A DNA stretch of 63,199 nucleotides from an uncultured Nostoc sp. (GTDB lineage Bacteria; Cyanobacteriota; Cyanobacteriia; Cyanobacteriales; Nostocaceae), in NCBI RefSeq assembly GCF_937863485.1, contig NZ_CALMFY010000169.1:1-63199 (forward strand), written 5' to 3'. The position numbers and the translations under genes are program-made. How positions within the stretch are numbered: the stretch's first letter is position 1; each line of letters opens with the position of its first letter. The notes beneath the pieces are model-generated. The model did not search any database, had not been told where the DNA came from, and was given only the letters and a program-made list of their open reading frames with translations. Positions 1 to 8,878 of this stretch are shown here, piece by piece.

Positions 1-1461
1 ATACAGGGGTTCGGCTTGGTCGTAGCGTCCTTGAGAATAGTAGAGTAATGCCAGGTTGTTCAGGCTGCTGGCGAAATTGAGATTTTGTTCTCCCAAACGG
101 GTTTGCACCGTTGATAATCCTTGCTCATACCAAGGTGCTGCTAGAGTATACAAACCTTGTTCTTGATAAAAATTGCCCAAGCTATTGAAAACCCAAAATA
201 AATTTTCATCCTCCACAATATCAATCAGATTTTGTGCCACCTCAGTTAAATGGGGAATTGCCAGCTGCACTGATTTGATATCCTCAAGGGTGAGAGATTC
301 AGGTATTTTCCGAGCAATTTCTACTAATGCTGCGGCAAAGGCTTTTTTAAGGTCATCAGCTGTGTTTAACCCTACCAATTTACCCTGCAAAAACTCCATA
401 ATTAAAGGATAAATTTTATAGCAACTTTCTCTTTCTGCTACGCTTTGAATTAAATAGCGCTGATAAAGTTGCTTTCTTGCCTCGTCAACATCTGCCTTCG
501 CCCAATTTAGCTGCTGACTGACAGATTCAACGATTTGCCAAGGAATGATATCTGGGGCAAATAAACTCAACAACTCACCGACACGCTGTGTCATAGAGTC
601 AAGTTGTTGCCAGCTTAACTCAAATACGGCTTCCAATTGAGATTTTTGCTGGGCTGGTAATCGCTGTAAAATCTCTGTTAAAGATAAATTTGGATCTTCT
701 GCCAAATACGCACCCACTAATTGCAAACCTAAAGGCAGATATCCCAGCCATTTACATAAATTTGCTGCCGTTTGTGGTTCCCGTTGCACCCGCCTATCAT
801 TCTCGCCCAACAAAGCTATCAACAAATTTAAAGCATCGTTTGGTGAGAGTTCATCCAAAGTTATCTGTTGAACCGTTGAACCAAGATTTCGCAACCGAGT
901 TGTCATCAATATACGGAAGCGGTTATCTGTTGGTAATATTTGGCGAGAATTTTCCCAGTTAGTTACATCGTCAACATTGTCCAATACTACCAAGACTAGT
1001 CCTGTTTGTGGTTGCCAATTATGCCAGCACCATTTTGCTTGTTCCTGGGAAGTTAGTAAGGTTTGCGGTACTTCCAGTTTTATGTAAGACTTAGCAAACT
1101 CGACAATCTCTGCTGCTAAATCTGGTTTTCTGGCATCTAACCAGCAAAGCCCACCAGGATAATTGACTTTGTAGCGCTGTGCGTATTGTGTCGCCAGTTC
1201 AGTTTTACCCATTCCTCCCATAGCAGCCACAGCCAAAATTGCCGCGCTGTCATTTTGCAGCAACTTTTTATGTAGTTCTACAAGTTTCTCATCCCGCCCG
1301 ACAAAGTGGGCGACACCCCGATAAGGAATATTATTTGGAGGAGATGAGTGTAACTGCCCAGTAGGGGAATTGTAGATACTAATATTATCGCCTTGATAAA
1401 CCGTTCCACCCTTAACCTGAGTTTGCCAGCCCTTGGCGTTATCCTGGTTGCTTTGGTTCAT
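1..1461 (-). CDS. NB-ARC NTPase with TPR repeats (NLR-like), partial, runs off left edge
   Basis: Reading from an ATG at 1461 on the minus strand, the frame stays open for 487 codons to the window edge. Residues 5-30 carry a short motif (NQDNAKGWQT, then GTVYQGD and IY) almost identical to the C-terminus of the gene just upstream. An NB-ARC STAND NTPase follows: P-loop GGMGKTE near 82-88, Walker B LVVLDNVDD near 156-164, an MTTR sensor and a LPLGL motif. The last visible residues (LGEQNLNFASSLNNLALLY) are a kinesin-light-chain-type TPR, so a TPR sensor array probably continues to the left. STAND proteins of this layout act as ATP-dependent signalling switches, often in immunity. The upstream gene ends 11 bases before this start, so the two are probably one operon. 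The ligand and the 3' end cannot be seen. Confidence 0.85.
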   Translation of the reverse strand, partial: MNQSNQDNAKGWQTQVKGGTVYQGDNISIYNSPTGQLHSSPPNNIPYRGVAHFVGRDEKLVELHKKLLQNDSAAILAVAAMGGMGKTELATQYAQRYKVNYPGGLCWLDARKPDLAAEIVEFAKSYIKLEVPQTLLTSQEQAKWCWHNWQPQTGLVLVVLDNVDDVTNWENSRQILPTDNRFRILMTTRLRNLGSTVQQITLDELSPNDALNLLIALLGENDRRVQREPQTAANLCKWLGYLPLGLQLVGAYLAEDPNLSLTEILQRLPAQQKSQLEAVFELSWQQLDSMTQRVGELLSLFAPDIIPWQIVESVSQQLNWAKADVDEARKQLYQRYLIQSVAERESCYKIYPLIMEFLQGKLVGLNTADDLKKAFAAALVEIARKIPESLTLEDIKSVQLAIPHLTEVAQNLIDIVEDENLFWVFNSLGNFYQEQGLYTLAAPWYEQGLSTVQTRLGEQNLNFASSLNNLALLYYSQGRYDQAEPLY

Positions 1462-1472
1462 GATGGCTCACT

Positions 1473-1889
1473 TCAAGAATTGGGAGGTGCATGATAAATG
1501 TTAATATCGCCTTGATAAACTGTTCCATCCTCAACCTTAGTTTGCCATCCCTTGGCATTGTCTTGATTGATTTGGGTCATATTGCTTTTGTCTACTATCT
1601 TACCAGCCTGAATTTCACGAGCCAGTGTTTCTACTTCTTTAGCAAACTCCGGTTGTTCGTGTAAAATTGTCTGCAAGTAAGCAGCAACCCTGTCTAAATC
1701 GGGTTTCGAGCCTTTTTCAGCAGCAACGAGGGCTGTTTCTGCTTTCAGATTTCCCCGTAACTTACCCCAAATCTTTTTTCGCAGCTCGTCCATTTTTACA
1801 AGGGCTGCTTCAGTGAATTTCTCGACAGTTTTCTCAAATGCTTTGGTAAAAGCAAGAGTTGCGATCGCACTAGCTGTGATTGGTTCCAA
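1473..1889 (-). CDS. Small helical Bell/HeLo-like effector with C-terminal amyloid-type motif
   Basis: This 138-residue protein has two parts. Residues 1-95 are predicted all-helical, starting MEPITASAIATLAFTKAFEK, a pattern I associate with Bell domains, the bacterial HeLo-like putative membrane-killing domain. Residues 104-133 carry the motif NQDNAKGWQT...GTVYQGD...IY, repeated at the N-terminus of the adjacent NB-ARC gene. In bacterial amyloid signalling, an effector with a C-terminal motif and an NLR with the matching N-terminal motif sit side by side; NLR activation templates the effector into an amyloid fold. Gene order, spacing and motif placement all fit. ATG start at 1889. No catalytic residues are visible. 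The Bell assignment is from memory of the family, not a search. Confidence 0.75.
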   Translation of the reverse strand: MEPITASAIATLAFTKAFEKTVEKFTEAALVKMDELRKKIWGKLRGNLKAETALVAAEKGSKPDLDRVAAYLQTILHEQPEFAKEVETLAREIQAGKIVDKSNMTQINQDNAKGWQTKVEDGTVYQGDINIYHAPPNS

Positions 1890-2087
1890 AATATCCTACC
1901 TTATTTAGCAACATGTTCTTTGATGGATACAATAACAGATGTTTGTATTCCATAAAGATACATGTCCAGATCCCCAACAACTTTTACAAAGTCGAGTATC
2001 TAACTTTTCACAAAGTTACTTGAGTGTTGCTAACAAAATACTTCTTGGCGTGGCCACAGATTATAACTTTATTCTAATAATAGATAA

Positions 2088-2121
2088 TTAGTAAGGTAGC
2101 ACAGCTGTGCTACCCTACTAA
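2088..2121. repeat. 34-bp near-perfect palindrome
   Basis: A 20-bp perfect palindrome (GGTAGCACAG followed by its complement, 2095-2114) is extended by TTAGTA/TACTAA arms with one mismatched pair. It lies between the 3' end of the 2168-2611 gene and the start of the Bell-like gene, both on the minus strand. It could be a hairpin ending the upstream transcript, a small mobile repeat or an operator. There is no clear T-run on the minus strand. Confidence 0.6.
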
Positions 2122-2167
2122 CTTTGTATTCAATTCAGCTAAGATATACTGTAATTAATTCAAAATT

Positions 2168-2611
2168 TCACAAAATCTCTGCCAACTTTACCAGCAGACT
2201 ATTTGCTAAATTCCCTAACCTCATATCATCTGCATCAACACTATTTTCTTCACCAGCTAACAACCTTCTCACAGCAGATAACCTATCATTGGTTTCAGAA
2301 ATTCTCCAAGATTCTTCTAAGTTTACTGCAAAATCAAATAGCGATCGCTCTCCTAAATGCTCTCTTACTTTAACAGCTACACTCTCATCACTTACCAAAA
2401 ATTCTTTAATAGCATCTAATCGAGAATTACCTAATATTTCGTCATGTCCCCAGGTTTCTAGCCAGTCTCCATCTACATCTTCAACGTAAAAATTGACAAA
2501 ATTAACCCCGTAAGTTAGCCAGTTTTGCTGCATTTCTCGCGCTGTTGCTAAAGCTTCAGCAAATGCATCTACTTGATTGTTGCAGCTGTGAGTTTCTCTT
2601 TTATTAAGCAT
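2168..2611 (-). CDS. Hypothetical acidic protein (147 aa)
   Basis: I do not recognise this family. The product is soluble and acidic, with an aromatic stretch near residues 30-55 (NWLTYGVNFVNFYVEDVDGD) and a helical, Leu-rich second half. There is no signal peptide, membrane segment or obvious catalytic motif. The ATG at 2611 is the only good start. It lies 64 bases downstream of the 2676-3365 gene on the same strand, so the two may be cotranscribed in a block of accessory genes. Confidence 0.6.
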   Translation of the reverse strand: MLNKRETHSCNNQVDAFAEALATAREMQQNWLTYGVNFVNFYVEDVDGDWLETWGHDEILGNSRLDAIKEFLVSDESVAVKVREHLGERSLFDFAVNLEESWRISETNDRLSAVRRLLAGEENSVDADDMRLGNLANSLLVKLAEIL

Positions 2612-2675
2612 AAAAGCTGTAATTAGCAGGTAGGTATGTAGGCTGAAATCAAAATCTGGAACATCAAATGGAAGT

Positions 2676-3365
2676 TCACGAAAATTTTAAATATTTGCCA
2701 CCAGAAAGATAATCACTGTTATACAGTGCCACGTTGACTAACTGATTAACAAAATTAGCGTCCTTGGGATTGTAACTTAAGAACAGTCCTCTCTCTATTT
2801 CCCACGATCGCAGTGTATTTTGCCAAGCTTGGTACTTTTGGTAATTAAGTTCTTCTGAGACACTGGTAACTTGAATGCACAGTGGTTGATTGTTACGACT
2901 AACAATTAAATCTGTTGCCATTGAAAGGTCGGCAATATAACGCTGCCAAAAACTACCTTCACGCTGAACAATATCTTGGGCTATTGATTTAATTATATCA
3001 TCATCAACCTGATTAAATTCGCCTCCCATCAATTTTTGTTTCCAAATATAAAATTTGGAGTCACTTGCATTAATCCATCTAGGAAAAAGATAACTATACC
3101 AATATCTCTCAATCGGCGTCATTTGATCGAACTTTGCTTTTTGTTCTTCTTCCGAAGGTAAGGATTTCACTATCAGCCAAATTGTAGAATCCGTAATCAC
3201 CTCTAAGAGAAATGCAATCACAAAAGGTTTTGCAGTCAGGGAACCTGGCCTAATATCCTTTACCCAACGATTGATTTCGTCTAATCTTCTCGCTAAATCA
3301 GGATCTATCGAGGAAGCTTGCTCGATAAGGGACTTTAGCTTATCCTTAATCTCTTTTGCTTGCAA
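2676..3365 (-). CDS. Hypothetical protein, weakly nuclease-like C-terminus
   Basis: The 229-residue product appears to begin at TTG (3365); no in-frame ATG exists before an upstream stop, so the start is uncertain. The N-terminus is a charged helix (KEIKDKLKSLIEQ). A hydrophobic stretch near 47-68 could be a membrane or buried helix. Around 148-175 the pattern MATDLIV...QPLCIQVTS resembles the D...E/QxK strand arrangement of PD-(D/E)XK folds, but the E and K are not convincing. I cannot assign a function. It is followed by the 2168-2611 gene and sits in an accessory block. Confidence 0.55.
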   Translation of the reverse strand: MQAKEIKDKLKSLIEQASSIDPDLARRLDEINRWVKDIRPGSLTAKPFVIAFLLEVITDSTIWLIVKSLPSEEEQKAKFDQMTPIERYWYSYLFPRWINASDSKFYIWKQKLMGGEFNQVDDDIIKSIAQDIVQREGSFWQRYIADLSMATDLIVSRNNQPLCIQVTSVSEELNYQKYQAWQNTLRSWEIERGLFLSYNPKDANFVNQLVNVALYNSDYLSGGKYLKFS

Positions 3366-3458
3366 ACGATGCCCTACTTTCAGAAGATAACGCTTTTTTT
3401 ACACACTTAATAACTAAATCTTAACTTGAAAATGTCTTTAGTTAATTTCCTGATGTCA

Positions 3459-4188
3459 TTAAATATTCTCTGGTTCAATGCCCTGTGTACCTAAAACCTC
3501 CCGCAATCGAGCAATTTCTTGCTATGCTTGTTGGGCACGTTCTTCTGCTTGTTAGGCACGTAAACTTTCTTGTTCAGCTAGTTCTTCAGATGATAATATT
3601 AATAGATTTTCAATAGTGAATAATCTTAATTTACCTTCATAAACTCCCAAGTAATAGTTCTAACTGCTGGCTCCACAAACGTCCATCAGTGGTGGGTTGA
3701 TTTTCTTGATACTTACCATCAACTAGATGAAATCCCTGAAACTCTATTGTTACAAGGTCAAACCAGAAATAATCTAGTATACGGAAGGTATCCTGGTAAA
3801 CTTGTTTTTTTAAGCCTTTGTCAACTGCTGCCGTTGAATTTGACAAAATTTCCACAATCAGGTTTGGATATTTGCCGTCTTCTTGCCAAACTACCCAACT
3901 CTTACAGTCTTTTTTCTGAGTTCCCAAAACTACAAAAAAGTCTGAACCACGGAAATGTTCTGATTTTTTTTGGTTAGGACTTTGGTAAATCGTCAAATTG
4001 CCAGAAGTATAGAAATGCTGCCTTTCTCACCACCACAATTTGAGTATGCGAATCAGCAAATCGATTTGCTCTCGGTGTAGGTCACTTTCTAAGGGTAGTT
4101 AGTCACTAAGTATATCATCATGAGGAAATACAACTTCATCCTCTGAAATACCATTAAATATGAATTCTAAGGTAGCAGGTTCAGACAT
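3459..4188 (-). pseudogene. Uma2-family nuclease-like gene, decayed
   Basis: A complete Uma2 (DUF820) protein can be reconstructed, from ATG at 4188 (MSEPATLEFIFNG) to the family's usual C-terminal ending (LREVLGTQGIEPENI) at 3459. Four in-frame stops interrupt it (TAA at 4099-4101, TGA at 4027-4029, TAA at 3552-3554, TAG at 3522-3524), and one extra T near 3655 shifts frame inside ELYLGVYEG. The central part still shows IVEILSNST and a following Lys, as in the Uma2 PD-(D/E)XK-like core. The only open pieces are short, so this is a dead gene rather than a small protein. Confidence 0.85.
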
Positions 4189-4217
4189 CAGCGATCGCCC
4201 CGCGATTTCCATTCATT

Positions 4218-4862
4218 TTACTGAAAATTTGGTAACTTGCAGATGCTTTTAAGAACTTGTAATAACTCTATTGCATCTGGAGATTCATTCAGATTTAATA
4301 ATGGCATTAACTGATAGGTTGGTTGCTGGCCACATCTTAAATAAACAAGTTGATAACGCAGTCCGTTAGTTACCAGTCCCCAAACAAATGGTTGTTGATT
4401 TAAACTTTTAAAAGCATAAGTCAGTAATTGAGGTAAACCCTCACCCACTTCGATCGCACTGTTTTTCGTTTCAATAACAACAACCCAAAAAAGCGGCGCA
4501 ATATTACTTTGAGGACTGTTGATTGCTAAAATATCCATCCGTCCAGTAATTCTTCTGTCTTCATCTTCGACTGCGATCGCAACGCTATCTTCCATTGTCA
4601 ACCGAATCGGCACATCGTAAAAGCCAGCTAACCGCATTAAGGGTGCAATCGTTAAGAATTTAACTAAACCCTCGGAAATTTTACCTGCTGATAGATAACG
4701 ACGGAAGTCGTTTCTGATTCGCAATAAATCCTGTTCTTCAAACTCTGTTAACGGTTCTAAATTTAAAAAATCAGTGAAAGAACCATTGGAAAGCTCTTCC
4801 AGTTTAAGAAAGCGATGAACATCGTTGAGAGATAGGCTGCTAGCTTCGACGGTAAGTGTCAT
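4218..4862 (-). CDS. PD-(D/E)XK nuclease-like protein (restriction subunit R-like)
   Basis: The 214-residue protein carries a recognisable nuclease core: Asp in TGRMDILAI near 105-113 and Glu-x-Lys in VVVIETKN near 127-134, then a helix with Gln (GEGLPQLLTYA). This matches the cyanobacterial family annotated as type I restriction subunit R-like, whose members resemble the HsdR N-terminal nuclease but lack motor and specificity domains. No methylase or HsdS gene is nearby, so a classical restriction system is unlikely. The ATG start at 4862 is clear. The biological role is unknown; a related but broken nuclease-like gene lies at 45191-45689. Confidence 0.75.
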   Translation of the reverse strand: MTLTVEASSLSLNDVHRFLKLEELSNGSFTDFLNLEPLTEFEEQDLLRIRNDFRRYLSAGKISEGLVKFLTIAPLMRLAGFYDVPIRLTMEDSVAIAVEDEDRRITGRMDILAINSPQSNIAPLFWVVVIETKNSAIEVGEGLPQLLTYAFKSLNQQPFVWGLVTNGLRYQLVYLRCGQQPTYQLMPLLNLNESPDAIELLQVLKSICKLPNFQ

Positions 4863-4974
4863 AGTTTCAGGCGTTGTTTGTAAAGACTATTTACATTTTG
4901 CAACATTGTCGGTAGAGACGGTAACATTTTAATTTTTCAATCCAATATACAAGGGGCATTTCTAGTTTATAGCC

Positions 4975-5430
4975 CAAAAAAAAAGATATATTTACCCTTA
5001 CTCCTTGCTTTATAGGTGTTACAGACAAGCTTTTACTCTTTAACAACCTGTCAGCAATATCTAAAGCTTCTTGAGCAGGAATAAAGCCCCAGATTCGGAT
5101 GCCGACTGCTTCAGATTCACATTAGTATTCTAATAAAGATTTAGTGAGAACTTCTACCTCAATAATCGATTCTATTTGAATTTATGCAATTTGTTTAAAT
5201 TGATAAACTCTCAGGGGATGACAAGATAACTTCTTCCCAATTAAATCGAGGTGAAAGTCTGATTCTGGCAATAATAGCGGCTTACGCACTCTATTCTCAA
5301 CTACAAGCGGTATAATATGTGCTTTGCACAACACTTGTATCTTTTCATGGCAAAATATTCTCAGGCTCAATGACCTATAGATATCATAACTTTTTTTATT
5401 GCTTGGTTTTGGTTGGTGTAAGCTAAACAC
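4975..5430 (-). pseudogene. Possible degraded coding remnant, unknown family
   Basis: One minus-strand frame reads as protein-like sequence for about 150 codons with only two TAA stops. It includes stretches such as LLLPESDFHLDLIGKKLSCH and GFIPAQEALDIADRLLKSK. The longest open piece (5182-5430) has no family match that I know. Apart from this remnant, the 4863-5528 spacer shows nothing else, and no clear acs promoter was identified. The call is weak and could be chance. Confidence 0.3.
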
Positions 5431-5528
5431 CTTGCAATTTCTATTCAGCTTCAGGAAAATTTAAACACTGTCTGGCACAACTAAGCTAAAAATAGTTTTC
5501 AGTAACAATACCGTTTGCAAATATAATT

Positions 5529-7502
5529 ATGTCTCAACCAAGTATAGAATCAATCCCACAAGAGAACCGCCTCTTTCATCCTGCCTCGGAATTCTCACAG
5601 AATGCCCATATCAAAAGCCTGGAGGACTATCAGCGTCTCTATGCTAAAGCCAAAGCTGATCCGCAGCAATTTTGGGCAGATTTGGCTACAACAGAATTAG
5701 AATGGTTCCAAAAATGGGATACAGTATTAGACTGGCAACCGCCTTTTGCTAAATGGTTCGTTGGCGGTAAGATTAATATTTCTTACAACTGCCTTGACAG
5801 ACATCTCACTACTTGGCGTAAAAATAAAGCAGCATTGATTTGGGAAGGAGAACCAGGTGATTCGCGTACCCTCACCTATGCCCAACTGCACCGAGAAGTT
5901 TGCCAGTTCGCCAATGTATTGAAGCAACTGGGTGTACAAAAAGGCGATCGCGTTGGTATTTATATGCCGATGATTCCCGAAGCTGCGATCGCTATGTTAG
6001 CTTGTGCCAGAATTGGCGCACCCCACAGTGTAGTATTTGGTGGTTTTAGTGCCGAAGCTTTGCGTGATCGCTTAATTGATATTAAAGCTAAACTGGTAAT
6101 TACAGCTGATGGTGGTTGGCGCAAAGATGCGATCGTTCCTCTCAAGAAACAGGTAGATAAAGCCTTAGCTGATGGTGCTGTTCCCAGCGTAGAAAATGTC
6201 CTGGTTGTGAAGCGCACCGGACAAGAAACTTATATGCAGTTGGGCGGACGCGATCATTGGTGGCATGATTTGCAAAAAGGAGTATCAGCAGATTGTCCCG
6301 CCGAACCAATGGACAGCGAAGATATGCTGTTTGTCCTCTACACTTCAGGCAGCACCGGCAAACCGAAGGGGATAGTGCATACAACTGCTGGTTATAATTT
6401 ATATAGCCACATTACTACCAAGTGGATATTCGACCTGCAAGATACAGATGTATACTGGTGTACCGCCGATGTAGGTTGGATTACTGGACACAGCTACATT
6501 GTCTACGGCCCTCTTTCCAACGGTGCAACGAGCCTGATGTATGAAGGAGCGCCCCGTGCTTCTAATCCTGGTTGTACATGGGATGTGATTGAAAAATACG
6601 GTGTCAATATTTTTTATACTGCACCTACGGCAATTCGAGCATTTATTAAGATGGGAGAACAACATCCGAATGCGCGAAACCTGTCTTCGTTGCGTTTGCT
6701 GGGAACCGTCGGCGAACCGATTAACCCGGAGCCTTGGATGTGGTATCACAAAGTAATTGGTGGTGAACGTTGTCCAATTGTTGATACCTGGTGGCAAACG
6801 GAAACAGGCGGAATCATGATTACACCGTTACCAGGAGCAATTCCCACCAAACCGGGTTCAGCAACTCTTCCCTTCCCAGGAATTATCGCAGATATCGTAG
6901 ATTTGGATGGAAACACCGTACCCAATAACGAAAGCGGTTATCTGGCGGTACGACATCCTTGGCCAGGAATGATGCGGACAGTCTACGGCGATCCAGAACG
7001 CTTCCGCCGCACCTACTGGGAACACATCCCGCCCAAAGATGGTAACTATAATTACTTTGCTGGTGATGGTGCCAGACGCGATGAGGATGGTTACTTTTGG
7101 ATAACGGGTCGTGTGGATGATGTACTGAATGTGTCAGGACATCGGCTCGGTACAATGGAAGTAGAATCAGCCTTGGTTTCTCACCCAGCGGTTACAGAAG
7201 CGGCGGTAGTGGGTAAACCAGATGAACTTAAGGGTGAAGAAGTAGTTGCTTTTGTGACTCTAGAAGGCAGTTATCAGGGAAGTGAGGAACTGAGTAAAGA
7301 ACTCAAACAGCACGTTGTCAAACAAATTGGTGCGATCGCTCGTCCGGGAGAAATTCGCTTTACCGATGCTTTGCCTAAAACGCGATCGGGTAAGATTATG
7401 CGCCGATTGCTGCGGAATCTAGCTGCGGGTGAAGAGGTATCGGGGGATATTTCGACATTGGAAGATAAAAGCGTGTTGGATAAATTACGGCAAGGTACGT
7501 AA
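5529..7502 (+). CDS. acs: Acetyl-coenzyme A synthetase
   Basis: This 657-residue AMP-forming acetate-CoA ligase makes acetyl-CoA from acetate, ATP and CoA through acetyl-AMP in the cytoplasm. Visible motifs in order: P-loop-like [11 protein letters not shown] near 270-280, WWQTETGG near 422, [17 protein letters not shown] near 516-532, and the C-terminal [14 protein letters not shown] near 615-628, whose Lys is the adenylation-step residue that is acetylated in well-studied homologues. Length matches the family. ATG at 5529 gives the usual N-terminus. A hairpin follows 20 bases after the stop. A degenerate copy of the last codons occurs again at 8367-8445. Confidence 0.97.
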   Translation: MSQPSIESIPQENRLFHPASEFSQNAHIKSLEDYQRLYAKAKADPQQFWADLATTELEWFQKWDTVLDWQPPFAKWFVGGKINISYNCLDRHLTTWRKNKAALIWEGEPGDSRTLTYAQLHREVCQFANVLKQLGVQKGDRVGIYMPMIPEAAIAMLACARIGAPHSVVFGGFSAEALRDRLIDIKAKLVITADGGWRKDAIVPLKKQVDKALADGAVPSVENVLVVKRTGQETYMQLGGRDHWWHDLQKGVSADCPAEPMDSEDMLFVLYTSGSTGKPKGIVHTTAGYNLYSHITTKWIFDLQDTDVYWCTADVGWITGHSYIVYGPLSNGATSLMYEGAPRASNPGCTWDVIEKYGVNIFYTAPTAIRAFIKMGEQHPNARNLSSLRLLGTVGEPINPEPWMWYHKVIGGERCPIVDTWWQTETGGIMITPLPGAIPTKPGSATLPFPGIIADIVDLDGNTVPNNESGYLAVRHPWPGMMRTVYGDPERFRRTYWEHIPPKDGNYNYFAGDGARRDEDGYFWITGRVDDVLNVSGHRLGTMEVESALVSHPAVTEAAVVGKPDELKGEEVVAFVTLEGSYQGSEELSKELKQHVVKQIGAIARPGEIRFTDALPKTRSGKIMRRLLRNLAAGEEVSGDISTLEDKSVLDKLRQGT

Positions 7503-7522
7503 ATAATTTTATGAGCCTAGTA

Positions 7523-7544
7523 GGGGCGCATATATCTGCGCCCC
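7523..7544 (+). terminator. Hairpin downstream of acs
   Basis: Perfect 8-bp GC-rich stem GGGGCGCA/TGCGCCCC with a 6-base loop, starting 20 bases after the acs stop and followed by GTCTGTCTT. It probably ends acs transcription. The same GGGGCGCA hairpin type is a common cyanobacterial intergenic repeat, so it may also be a mobile repeat. Confidence 0.6.
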
Positions 7545-7623
7545 GTCTGTCTTGTAATGCATTACGTGCTAACGCACCTCAATTTATTATAAAGATTAGA
7601 ACATTATTGAGGCACTTAGGGCG

Positions 7624-8310
7624 ATGAAGTTGAAGCACAAATCCAAATCAGCATTTGTTCAATCTTTTAGCGGCATGACGCTGAGTATGATCACTGTAAT
7701 GGGGATATCACCACTAGTGTTAGCGGTTCCGGCAAAAGTTTTTTTGCATTCCCCTGAACAGTATGCACAGAGACAACCACAAAAACTAGCACAGGCTCAA
7801 GCTCCAGACAAAGGATCAACAGAGCGATCGCAGATGATGCAACAAGCCAATGCTTCATTTAATCAGGGAGACTTAACAGGTGCAGAGGAAAATTTACGCA
7901 AATTAATAAAAAAATTCCCAGACGATGCCTTTGGACGCTTTCAACTGGGAAATGTGCTTTTTCGGCAAAAAAAATTAGAAGAAGCAATTAGCTCATATCG
8001 AGAAGCCATTCGCATCCAGCCAAAATATGCTCTAGCCTACAATGCGATCGGTATTGTTTATGCTAGCCAAAGTCGTTGGGAAGAAGCTATTACTGAATAT
8101 AAAAAAGCTCTAGAAATTAATCCTAATTATGGCGAGGGGCTGACTAATTTTGCACTGGCATTGTGGCAAACAAATAAAAAAGATGAGGCACTATCTTCTC
8201 TACAAAAAGCTTTAAATATTTTTAAAGCACAGAATAGAGGTGAAAAAGTTAACCAAGTCGAACGAATCTTACGAGAGATCAAAACTGGTGATCAGCCTAA
8301 TGTTTCATGA
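7624..8310 (+). CDS. Exported TPR-repeat protein
   Basis: The 228-residue product starts with a basic stretch and a hydrophobic segment (residues 15-37) ending near VLAVPA, typical of a Sec signal peptide or an N-terminal anchor. A Gln-rich linker follows, then about three TPR units between residues 75 and 180 (for example AISSYREAIRIQPKYALAYN and AITEYKKALEINPNYGEGL). TPRs bind partner proteins; no enzymatic domain is present. ATG at 7624, 121 bases after acs. Location is probably periplasmic or lumenal; the partner is unknown. Confidence 0.85.
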   Translation: MKLKHKSKSAFVQSFSGMTLSMITVMGISPLVLAVPAKVFLHSPEQYAQRQPQKLAQAQAPDKGSTERSQMMQQANASFNQGDLTGAEENLRKLIKKFPDDAFGRFQLGNVLFRQKKLEEAISSYREAIRIQPKYALAYNAIGIVYASQSRWEEAITEYKKALEINPNYGEGLTNFALALWQTNKKDEALSSLQKALNIFKAQNRGEKVNQVERILREIKTGDQPNVS

Positions 8311-8878
8311 AAATCATATTATTCAGTGCTAAAAGTTAAGAAGAGTTGCTGACGATTAGCTTTCAGGGTGCTTTGCCAATAATGCGATCGGGTATTATGC
8401 GCCTATTGCTGCGGAATTTGGTTGCTGGGTAAAAGGTATCTGGTTTGTAATTATTGTAAGGTGGGCCGGAAAGCTCACCCTCTTAAAAGCATCGAAATAG
8501 AATAGTTGTAATGAATGAAATATTTCTGTTAGCCAGAGAAACTGTAAGAGTAATTTTTCACTTGGATGGGGGATACACAAGGGTAATCTGGGAACGCTCT
8601 GAAAATACTGCATGGGCAGGCACAGGATGGATTTTTGATATATTAACTCATGTAATACCATACGATTTACGAGCAATAGGTTCTCGTTTTCTATTGTCTA
8701 GTCGAATACGAATGATTCTGAGGATATAGAGAATATCCGCAATAATCGTAATAGCTTTTTTCATATAGAAAGATTGACTTTTGTTGTATAAATAGCATCT
8801 AACCTAGTAGCGCATCTATTCAAAAATAGTGAAATAGCAATCTACAATAAGAATCAGACAAACCTTTGGTTAAAGCCT
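8311..8878. other. Gene-free spacer with acs fossil
   Basis: Besides the acs-like fragment at 8367-8445, I see no gene here. A 72-codon plus-strand frame (8511-8729) has no recognisable domain and is probably chance. The sequence is AT-rich toward the following Uma2 gene. Confidence 0.5.
8367..8445 (+). pseudogene. Fossil fragment of the acs 3' end
   Basis: Read in frame, this stretch gives GALPIMRSG, IMRLLLRNLVAG, a stop, then KVSG. The end of acs (about 7365-7443) gives [30 protein letters not shown] similarity is obvious over about 80 bases (for example ATTGCTGCGGAAT in both). One codon, that of the catalytic Lys, is missing, and a TAA interrupts the frame. It is therefore a non-functional relic of a duplicated acs or of a gene-conversion event, about 900 bases downstream of the live gene. 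Confidence 0.75.

Noticed and set aside
8511..8729. 72-codon plus-strand frame
   Set aside because: No recognisable domain, no good ribosome-binding site and a competing antisense frame; probably chance.
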